The notes beneath the pieces were generated by a model. It was not told where the DNA came from. It ran no database searches and saw only the letters and a program-made list of their open reading frames with translations. This document shows, piece after piece, positions 21,245 to 27,211 of a stretch of DNA of 27,211 bases. Position 1 is the first letter of the stretch. Each line of letters starts with the position of its first letter. The position numbers and the translations under genes were made by a program. The stretch is taken from contig NZ_CP118978.1 of NCBI RefSeq assembly GCF_029024945.1, forward strand, positions 1 to 27,211. Direction: 5' to 3'. The stretch is from Staphylococcus succinus (lineage in GTDB: Bacteria > Bacillota > Bacilli > Staphylococcales > Staphylococcaceae).

Positions 21245-21825
21245 ACAAATTTTTCAAAATTTTTAAGCTATAAAGTAATATAAAAAAGATACTTCTTTAA
21301 AAAGAGTGTCTTAATCATTTCAAAACATGCTCGTTAACGAAAATATCTTGATCTATACATTTTTTATCCCTCTTTTCTTATGAGATACTTTATATTCTCG
21401 AGAATCTTGCCATAGTTTGTAAGTAGCTTGATTTCCCAAAAAGTAGCAATAACATAATGTTCATTTAAATTACTAGCTTTTAAAAGCAATAAACATCAAA
21501 ATCCTTTGCTTTTTCAGATTTTTATTTCGGTTTAAGAAAACACGCACAAATTCTTCTTTAAAATCAGCAGTTACTTATAAATAGTTCAAAACTGTATAGT
21601 TACTTTTAGATAAATCTTTAATTTTATTCTAATATAGTATATTGCTTACGTGTATTAAACTTATCTATAATTACTTTTTTATTAATTTTGGCTAAATAAA
21701 TGCGATGTTTGGTATTTTGCAACATATAAACTAACAATTTTCTAAAAAGAGTAATAAATCAATTTATTCTTCTGAGTTTACATTATAATATCAAGGGTAA
21801 AGTTTTTTAAAGGAGTGTGGTTTAA
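21245..21825. other. AT-rich region upstream of the formaldehyde dehydrogenase gene
   Basis: No supported gene. A -10 TATAAT (21785-21790, in ACATTATAATATC) lies about 35 bp before the next start and probably begins that transcript; its -35 is weak. I see no copy of the HxlR motif here. Confidence 0.45.
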
Positions 21826-22974
21826 ATGAAAGCAGTTACTTATCAAGGTCATAAAAATATGGAAGTTCGTGAAGTACATGATCCAATAATAGAAGAATCA
21901 ACGGATGCAATAATAAAAATAACAGCTTCAGGTATATGTGGTTCTGATTTACATCTTTATCATCAAGGCGATTTATTTATGGATCCTGGTTTTGTTATTG
22001 GACATGAGCCAATGGGAATTGTAGAAGAAGTAGGAAAAGACGTTAAAACCTTAAAAAAGGGAGATAGAGTAGTTATACCTTTTAACATAGGTTGCGGCGA
22101 TTGTTTCTATTGTAATAATGAAATGGAGTCTCAGTGTGATAATTCTAACTCATCACCGGCAAGTTGGAAAATGGATAATGGTGGACTTTTCGGTTTTGGT
22201 GGCATGCACGGAAACCACTGGGGAGGTCAAGCAGAGTATTTAAGAGTCCCATTTGCCGATTTCTCCTCTTTCAAAGTTCCAGATAGTGATTTGAAAGACG
22301 AACAAGTATTATTTTTATCTGATGTTGTCCCAACAGCTTATTGGAGTGTTGAACATGCAGGCGTAAAATCTGGAGATACCGTTATTGTTCTTGGTTGTGG
22401 CCCAATCGGTTTAATGGCACAAAAATTTGCTAAATTAAAAGGCGCTGAACGTGTGATTGCCATTGACAATGTAGAACATAGATTAAACCATGCCAAAAAA
22501 TCCAATGGCGCTGAAGTATATAATTTTTCTAAAGAAGATAATATAGGAAAATTACTTCGTGAAAGCACACGCGGTGGTGCAGATGTCGTTATAGATTGTG
22601 TTGGAATGGATGGACAAGTTGCTCAAGATGATTTAGAGATAAGTTCAAATTCAGCACAACGAGGTAATATTAGTCCAATTATTACAGCAGCTGAATCAGT
22701 AAGAAAATTTGGAACGATTCAATTAACTGGTATTTACGGTACACCTGCAGACAATTATCCAATAGATTTAATTTTTAATAGAGATGTCCAAGTAAAAAGT
22801 GGACAAGCGCCAGTTATTCATCAAATGCCAAAATTATATGAAATGATTAAAAATGAAGTTTTTGATCCAACAGAAATTATAACTCACACAATGCCTTTAG
22901 AAGATGCAAAACAAGCGTATGATATTTTCGATCAGAAAAAAGATAATAATATTAAAGTAATTCTAAAACCATAA
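21826..22974 (+). CDS. Zinc-dependent alcohol dehydrogenase of the glutathione-independent formaldehyde dehydrogenase type
   Basis: The 382-residue MDR enzyme has both zinc sites: catalytic Cys38 (GICGSDLHLY), His60/Glu61 (GHEPMG) and probably Asp166 (LSDVVPT); structural Cys90, Cys93, Cys96 and Cys104. The Rossmann loop GCGPIG lies at 190-195. The long insert around 105-135 (rich in Ser, Asn and Gly) and the total length fit the group with Pseudomonas formaldehyde dehydrogenase and bacillary aldehyde-induced alcohol dehydrogenases. It probably oxidises formaldehyde (or dismutates it) with bound or free NAD. AAAGGAG precedes the ATG. The neighbours support aldehyde detoxification, but the exact substrate is inferred. 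Confidence 0.85.
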   Translation: MKAVTYQGHKNMEVREVHDPIIEESTDAIIKITASGICGSDLHLYHQGDLFMDPGFVIGHEPMGIVEEVGKDVKTLKKGDRVVIPFNIGCGDCFYCNNEMESQCDNSNSSPASWKMDNGGLFGFGGMHGNHWGGQAEYLRVPFADFSSFKVPDSDLKDEQVLFLSDVVPTAYWSVEHAGVKSGDTVIVLGCGPIGLMAQKFAKLKGAERVIAIDNVEHRLNHAKKSNGAEVYNFSKEDNIGKLLRESTRGGADVVIDCVGMDGQVAQDDLEISSNSAQRGNISPIITAAESVRKFGTIQLTGIYGTPADNYPIDLIFNRDVQVKSGQAPVIHQMPKLYEMIKNEVFDPTEIITHTMPLEDAKQAYDIFDQKKDNNIKVILKP

Positions 22975-22984
22975 TAATAAATAT

Positions 22985-23032
22985 ATAAAGAAGTCTATAT
23001 ACAGATTATAACCAGTATATAGACTTCTTTAT
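22985..23032. terminator. Bidirectional terminator between the dehydrogenase and uvrA2
   Basis: ATAAAGAAGTCTATATAC / GTATATAGACTTCTTTAT: an 18-bp perfect stem with A/T ends between convergent genes. Confidence 0.85.
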
Positions 23033-23115
23033 TAATTTCATGTGATAATTTTCAGAATCGCTAAGTTACAAAATTTCTAAATCTAACCAATGCTATATGA
23101 AAATATGAAACAATT

Positions 23116-25377
23116 TTAATCATTTGCTATATAAAGTTTCAAATGCTTAGATGTTAATGTTTTATTCTCTTTAACAAAGTTTATAGGATAGCCACTAAAT
23201 TGTACTTTACCCCCATCTAGACCAGGGCCTGGCCCTACATCTATAATCCAATCAGCATCACACATAATTGATAAATTATGTTCAATTAAAATAACAGTGT
23301 TATTTTGTTCAATAAGATCATTAAAACAGTTTATCAATATAGGAATATCAGCTTCATGTAAACCTGTCGTAGGTTCATCAAATATAAAAATACTATCTGT
23401 AACATCATCATTTAAATATTGGCCTAATTTAACGCGTTGAATTTCACCACCTGATAATGTAGATAGAGGTTGGCCAAGGGTTACGTAATTTAATCCAGTT
23501 TTACTTATAGCTTGTAACTTAGACTGAATTTCATTTTCTTTATCAAAAAATCTTATACCTTCGTCAACAGTCAATTCAAGGAAATCAGCAATAGAATAGC
23601 CATCTATAGTTGCATTCAACACTTCTGGCTTATAACGTTTACCGTGACACACTTCACATGTTTGTGAAAATTCACCCATAAATGCAAGTTCTGTTTCAAT
23701 ATAACCTTTACCACCACAATTGGCACAAGCTCCTTTCGAATTATAACTAAACATAGATTTATTTAATCCAGTTTCTTTGCTGAAAAAATTTCTGACTCTG
23801 TCAAAAACACCTAAATAAGTTAGTAAATTAGACCGATTGGAACCTTGTATCGCTTTTTGATCCATAAATACTGCATTATCATTTTTTGCAAAACCTGCCT
23901 TAACAAGTGAACTTTTCCCAGAACCTGCTACTCCAGTTAATACTGTCAAAACATGCTTGGGTATATCAACTGTCACATTCTTCAAATTGTTTTGGGTCAC
24001 TGGTCCAAGATGATAAAAACTCTTTGCTTCACGTATCTCATTTTTTAAGTGATGTTTGATACGTAGTGCTTCCCCAGTAGATGTATCTGAAGACAATAAT
24101 TCTTTGTATGTTCCCTTAAACGTTATCTCTCCACCTTGCGCCCCTGAACTTGGTCCCATATCAATGATATAATCTGCTTCTTTAATTACATCAGGATCAT
24201 GTTCTACAATTAATACTGTATTACCTTTATGTTTTAAAGATTTCAAAATTTCATTTATTTTTGCAATATCCTCTGGATGTAAACCAACACTTGGTTCATC
24301 AATGATATAAACCAAATCAGATAGCGAACTATTTAAATGTCGTATTAATTTAAGCCGTTGTGCTTCTCCACCTGATAAAGAAGTGGTTACACGGTCAAGA
24401 GTTAAATAACTTAATCCTATATAATCAAGTGCTTCTAATTGTTTTCGGAGTGGTTCAATAATAAACTGGGCTGTTGAATTATTTAATTTATTAAGAAATG
24501 CTAAATTTTCTTTTACAGTCATTTGTGTAAAATCTGAAATATTTTTCCCCATAATTTTACAACTCAAAATTTTCGAATTTAAACGTTGACCGTTACAAGT
24601 TGGACAAATTTTATTTTCCACAACATTTTTAAGATGTTTAGCATAACGTTTTTTGTTAAATTCTTTATCTCCCAAGAATATTCTTCTAAACCTAGGTATA
24701 AGTCCCACATATTTTGCTGATTTCCGCCATTCTTCAGGTGGTTTTTTTAATTTTATTGGCTCCTGATACAAAAACAAATCTAATTCTTCTTTTGTATATG
24801 CTTTTAATTTTTTATCATTATCAAACAGACCACTATCACGATAAGCTTTCCCTCTTTCTTTATCAGGTCCAAAAGATGGGAAATTAATAGCACCTTCATT
24901 TAAAGATTTGTTCCAATCTAAGAGCTCATTTAAATTAATGTCTTCAATGTAACCTAATCCTTCACATGTTTCACACATACCATTGGGACTGTTAAATGAA
25001 AAGGCATCTGAATAACCGACAAAAGGTTCACCTATCCTTGACCATAACAATCTAACAGAGGCGTATATATCAGATACTGTACCTACAGTAGAGCGAGAAT
25101 TACCATTAAATCTTTTTTGACTAATCGTCATTGCTACTGGAAGATTTTTAATTTCTTTTACTTTTGGTTTAGGTTGCTGATTTAAATGAAATTGAATATA
25201 GCTAGAATAACTTTCATTTAAAAGTTGTTCAGATTCAGCAGCTACTGTTCTGAATACCAGTGATGACTTACCTGAACCAGAACGTCCTGTAAATACTGTA
25301 ATCAAATGTTTAGGTATAGTTATATCTATATTTTTTAAATTATTTTGTGAAGCTCCTATAATGGTAATATCATTCAT
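23116..25377 (-). CDS. UvrA2-like ATPase (UvrA paralogue lacking the UvrB-binding domain)
   Basis: This 753-residue twin-ABC protein of the UvrA family has Walker A motifs GRSGSGKSS (31-39) and GVAGSGKSS, signature motifs LSGGEAQR and LSGGEIQR, and zinc-module cysteines CETCEGLGYI, CPTCNGQRL, CANCGGKGYI and CEVCHGKRY. UvrA1 has about 940 residues; the missing part matches the UvrB-binding and insertion domains, so it is of the class II type known from drug self-resistance and damage tolerance. It may recognise DNA adducts or DNA-protein crosslinks, which formaldehyde causes; this link is inferred. GGAGGG lies upstream of the ATG. Nothing suggests it shares a transcript with the DJ-1 gene, as a terminator lies between. 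Confidence 0.88.
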   Translation of the reverse strand: MNDITIIGASQNNLKNIDITIPKHLITVFTGRSGSGKSSLVFRTVAAESEQLLNESYSSYIQFHLNQQPKPKVKEIKNLPVAMTISQKRFNGNSRSTVGTVSDIYASVRLLWSRIGEPFVGYSDAFSFNSPNGMCETCEGLGYIEDINLNELLDWNKSLNEGAINFPSFGPDKERGKAYRDSGLFDNDKKLKAYTKEELDLFLYQEPIKLKKPPEEWRKSAKYVGLIPRFRRIFLGDKEFNKKRYAKHLKNVVENKICPTCNGQRLNSKILSCKIMGKNISDFTQMTVKENLAFLNKLNNSTAQFIIEPLRKQLEALDYIGLSYLTLDRVTTSLSGGEAQRLKLIRHLNSSLSDLVYIIDEPSVGLHPEDIAKINEILKSLKHKGNTVLIVEHDPDVIKEADYIIDMGPSSGAQGGEITFKGTYKELLSSDTSTGEALRIKHHLKNEIREAKSFYHLGPVTQNNLKNVTVDIPKHVLTVLTGVAGSGKSSLVKAGFAKNDNAVFMDQKAIQGSNRSNLLTYLGVFDRVRNFFSKETGLNKSMFSYNSKGACANCGGKGYIETELAFMGEFSQTCEVCHGKRYKPEVLNATIDGYSIADFLELTVDEGIRFFDKENEIQSKLQAISKTGLNYVTLGQPLSTLSGGEIQRVKLGQYLNDDVTDSIFIFDEPTTGLHEADIPILINCFNDLIEQNNTVILIEHNLSIMCDADWIIDVGPGPGLDGGKVQFSGYPINFVKENKTLTSKHLKLYIAND

Positions 25378-25560
25378 AAATTAAATTGCCCTCCATTGTA
25401 ATTTTCAACAATTAATAGTATAGATGAAGTTAAAAGATTAGTAGAATTTCGAAATAGGTTACATTACAAAAACAGTATGTAGAATATCTAATATTTTATC
25501 GTAGATTATAAGTTATCTTAATGAAGTTAAGTTCATTTTATTTTTATAAAAACCTAACAA

Positions 25561-25606
25561 TAAGAGACTAACAGCAAAGTTATAAACTTTGTTGTTAGTC
25601 TCTTAG
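25561..25606. terminator. Terminator after the DJ-1/PfpI gene
   Basis: TAAGAGACTAACAGCAAAGT pairs with ACTTTGTTGTTAGTCTCTTA, one mismatch, 5-nt loop. It lies between the DJ-1 gene and uvrA2 on the minus strand. Confidence 0.8.
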
Positions 25607-25634
25607 ATAATAAATACTGATTGATATTACAAAA

Positions 25635-26153
25635 TTATGCTTTTAATTTTTTAATAATTTCTCTATTGAAATCATCTAAGTCATCTGGGACACGACTCGT
25701 TACAATATTGTTATCTATTACAACTGATTCGTCAACAACGTGTGCACCAGCATTAGATAAATCTTTACGTACATTGATAACACCAGTTATTGTGCGGCCC
25801 TTTAAATCATCAGTATCAACTAGTAAAAGTGGACCATGACAAATCGCAAATGTAGGTACATCATTTTGAGTAAAATACTTAGTAAATGTACCATAGCGAC
25901 CTTCTTCATCACCACGTAAATGATCGGGTGAGAATCCGCCAGGAATTAATAATGCATCATAATTTTCTGGTTTCGCATCTGCAATGCTAACATCTACAGT
26001 TACTTTCTCCCCATGCTTACCAACAAGTTCATGTTTTGCTGTATCTCCAATAACTTCAGTCTCGAATCCAGCATTTTCTAATGCTTCTTTTGGACTGGTT
26101 AATTCTATATCTTCAAATTCATCTGCTAAAATGATTGCTACTTTTTTAGTCAT
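25635..26153 (-). CDS. DJ-1/PfpI-family stress protein (YraA-like)
   Basis: The 172-residue protein is a cytosolic member of the DJ-1/PfpI superfamily (deglycase, glyoxalase or chaperone activities are known). The N-terminal VAIILADEFEDIEL carries the acidic residue that supports the nucleophile. PGGFSPDHLR is at 71-80, and the nucleophile elbow AICHGP gives Cys105, followed by His106. DLKGRTITGVINVRKDLSNAGA is typical of the YraA subgroup. In Bacillus subtilis YraA is linked to formaldehyde and methylglyoxal resistance together with an alcohol dehydrogenase, matching the gene set here. It lies 155 bp after hxlA3; a common transcript is possible. Confidence 0.9.
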   Translation of the reverse strand: MTKKVAIILADEFEDIELTSPKEALENAGFETEVIGDTAKHELVGKHGEKVTVDVSIADAKPENYDALLIPGGFSPDHLRGDEEGRYGTFTKYFTQNDVPTFAICHGPLLLVDTDDLKGRTITGVINVRKDLSNAGAHVVDESVVIDNNIVTSRVPDDLDDFNREIIKKLKA

Positions 26154-26245
26154 AATACAACCTATCTTTCAATTATATTTTAAAACCTAAGTACTATATA
26201 CACTAGAAAAAGGAAGTTTAAACATAAAATGTTTTCTAATTTTTT

Positions 26246-26263
26246 CACCAACTACATGTGCAT
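26246..26263 (-). pseudogene. Possible remnant of a third hxlB
   Basis: TCACCAACTACATGTGCA is identical, over 18 nt and in the same orientation, to a piece of hxlB2 near 19506-19523. It lies downstream of hxlA3, where hxlB would be expected. The surrounding bases no longer match, so this is weak evidence of a deleted gene. Confidence 0.35.
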
Positions 26264-26308
26264 TTTTATCTATTTAGTTTAATCTTATTTAATATTAATT
26301 GTAACTGA

Positions 26309-26950
26309 TTATGCATTTGTATGGGCATCTACAATATCACGACATTGTTTAGCAGCTTCTACAGGGTCATCAGCATTTGCAATGCCGCCACCAACAATAA
26401 TTAAATCAGGATTTTCTGCAACAATATCTTTAATTGTATCTGGTTTAATACCACCTGCAACTGCTACTTTAGAATTACTAATTACAGATTTAACTTTACG
26501 TAAACTTTCTAAAGGAGATTGACCTTCAGCTTGTAAGTCATAACCAGTATGAACAGCGATATAATCTGCGCCTAAATCATCTAAAACTTTCGCACGTTTT
26601 TCTAAATCTTGTACTGCAATCATATCTACTAATAATTGTTTGCCATGTTTATGTGCTTCATCAACTGCTGCTTTAATTGATGCATCTTCTGCAACGCCTA
26701 AAATTGTTACTATGTCTGCACCAAATTTAACTGCTTGGCTTACTTCATAGTCGGCAGCATCCATAATTTTTAAATCTGCTAATACTTTTACACTATCAAT
26801 ATTATCATTTAAATGTTGTACAGCTGGTAATCCTTCATTTATAACGATTGGTGTACCAATTTCTACGATATCTACATAATCTTTAACTTTATTTGCTAAT
26901 TCTGCAGCATCCTCTTTATTTAATAAATCAATTGCTAATTGTAATTCCAT
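26309..26950 (-). CDS. hxlA: 3-hexulose-6-phosphate synthase, copy 3 (without hxlB)
   Basis: This 213-residue formaldehyde-fixing enzyme has its DLKIMD motif (59-64) and phosphate loop intact, so it is probably active. It is nearly identical to copy 2 in DNA and protein up to residue 203; then the end changes from AAIEGK to DIVDAHTNA, which replaces the normal hxlA-hxlB overlap. No hxlB follows, so its product must rely on HxlB 1 or 2. Its promoter with the HxlR motif is intact, and the divergent hxlR is broken. GGAGGG lies upstream of the ATG. Confidence 0.93.
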   Translation of the reverse strand: MELQLAIDLLNKEDAAELANKVKDYVDIVEIGTPIVINEGLPAVQHLNDNIDSVKVLADLKIMDAADYEVSQAVKFGADIVTILGVAEDASIKAAVDEAHKHGKQLLVDMIAVQDLEKRAKVLDDLGADYIAVHTGYDLQAEGQSPLESLRKVKSVISNSKVAVAGGIKPDTIKDIVAENPDLIIVGGGIANADDPVEAAKQCRDIVDAHTNA

Positions 26951-26983
26951 TAAAACGCCCTCCTATCTATCTTTTATATTATC

Positions 26984-27012
26984 ATTATGGTATTATTTAC
27001 GACAAATAACAA
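26984..27012 (-). promoter_or_regulatory. hxlA3 promoter
   Basis: Minus-strand -35 TTGTTA (27012-27007) and -10 CATAAT (26989-26984) are 17 bp apart, the same layout and the same -10 as hxlA2. Confidence 0.75.
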
Positions 27013-27030
27013 TACTGACATTTTTGTCAC
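27010..27030. promoter_or_regulatory. HxlR operator candidate, hxlA3
   Basis: CAATACTGACA-TTTT-TGTCAC: a perfect TGACA/TGTCA inverted repeat with a 4-nt spacer, in the same position relative to the -35 box as in the two other hxl promoters, although its own hxlR is dead. Confidence 0.75.
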
Positions 27031-27052
27031 TATAAAAATTAAAGATGTTGTG

Positions 27053-27120
27053 TTGTTAATTAAATATAATAATAAAGATTATTATATACCCAAATATTTA
27101 GCTTTTCTATAATTGGTAGA
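27053..27120 (+). pseudogene. hxlR: hxlR copy 3, truncated and frameshifted
   Basis: A TTG start at 27053 gives MLIKYNNKDYYIPKYLAFL-stop, matching the start of HxlR2 (MLIEYNNKLFYTSKDLAL). One base is lost near 27107, shifting the frame, and homology stops at about 27120. The DNA-binding part is absent. Confidence 0.85.
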
Positions 27121-27195
27121 AGACCTGTTGAAGACATTATAGATGAATTAGGCGAAGAAATTGTTCCATATTTTCCAACACACAAAGTGAACTAA
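27121..27195 (+). pseudogene. C-terminal fragment of an unrecognised gene, upstream of the quinone oxidoreductase
   Basis: About 25 codons (RPVEDIIDELGEEIVPYFPT, then HKVN, stop) are joined to the broken hxlR3. The stop lies 16 nt before base 1 of the circularised sequence, so the lost gene once formed an operon with the quinone oxidoreductase. The ending vaguely recalls flavin-dependent oxidoreductases, but I cannot name it. Confidence 0.45.
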
Positions 27196-27197
27196 TT

Positions 27198-27203
27198 AGG
27201 AGG
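27198..27203 (+). promoter_or_regulatory. Ribosome binding site of the gene at base 1
   Basis: AGGAGG followed by 8 nt to the window end. Joined to base 1 it gives ideal spacing to the ATG of the quinone oxidoreductase, the main sign that the sequence is circular. Confidence 0.8.
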
Positions 27204-27211
27204 TTATATTG

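Noticed and set aside
21530..21570. Fragment resembling a transposase start on the minus strand (ADFKEEFVRVFLN)
   Set aside because: Too short, no inverted repeats, and no firm match to a known IS.
22338..22568. 76-codon minus-strand frame
   Set aside because: Shadow inside the zinc dehydrogenase Rossmann domain.

Overview
The window looks like one complete circular plasmid of a low-GC Gram-positive coccus, most likely Staphylococcus, opened at the first codon of a gene. Three things point there: an AT-rich sequence, a RepA_N-type rep beside a pSK1-like par gene, and a pC221-type mob cassette, an Fst toxin, a 791-bp IS257/IS431 and Sin/Bin serine recombinases. The last bases hold a ribosome binding site (27198-27203) placed 8 nt before base 1 if the ends are joined.

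Layout. 1-933 is a quinone oxidoreductase. 983-4200 is the plasmid backbone: par with its centromere-like repeats, rep with an antisense RNA and structured leader, a small membrane protein and an ssoA-like origin. 4245-4700 is a GNAT acetyltransferase. 4816-6830 is mobCAB with its oriT region. 7042-8110 holds two small ribbon-helix-helix-like proteins and a type I Fst toxin-antitoxin locus. 8236-8580 is a decayed IS257-like element and 15667-16457 an intact IS257. Between them lie a quinone reductase, zwf, gnd and pgi (minus strand) and, divergently, hxlA-hxlB-hxlR. 16639-17952 carries two serine recombinases. 18000-18950 is a graveyard including a decayed second par gene. 19166-20784 is a second hxlBA/hxlR module. 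21000-21250 holds two gene tails. 21826-26950 carries a zinc alcohol/formaldehyde dehydrogenase, a UvrA2-like ATPase, a DJ-1/PfpI protein and a third hxlA whose hxlR is broken.

Taken together, the accessory genes look like a formaldehyde-defence plasmid. HxlA and HxlB fix formaldehyde onto ribulose 5-phosphate and yield fructose 6-phosphate. Pgi, Zwf and Gnd turn this back into ribulose 5-phosphate plus CO2 and two NADPH, closing the dissimilatory ribulose monophosphate cycle; only 6-phosphogluconolactonase is not seen. The dehydrogenase, DJ-1 protein, UvrA2 and quinone reductases would add direct aldehyde oxidation, repair of aldehyde-damaged molecules and redox balance. All three hxlA promoters carry the same operator-like motif overlapping the -35 box. 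In the first module it lies between hxlA and the divergent pgi-gnd-zwf operon, so one HxlR could switch the whole cycle. These functions are read from sequence only and have not been tested.
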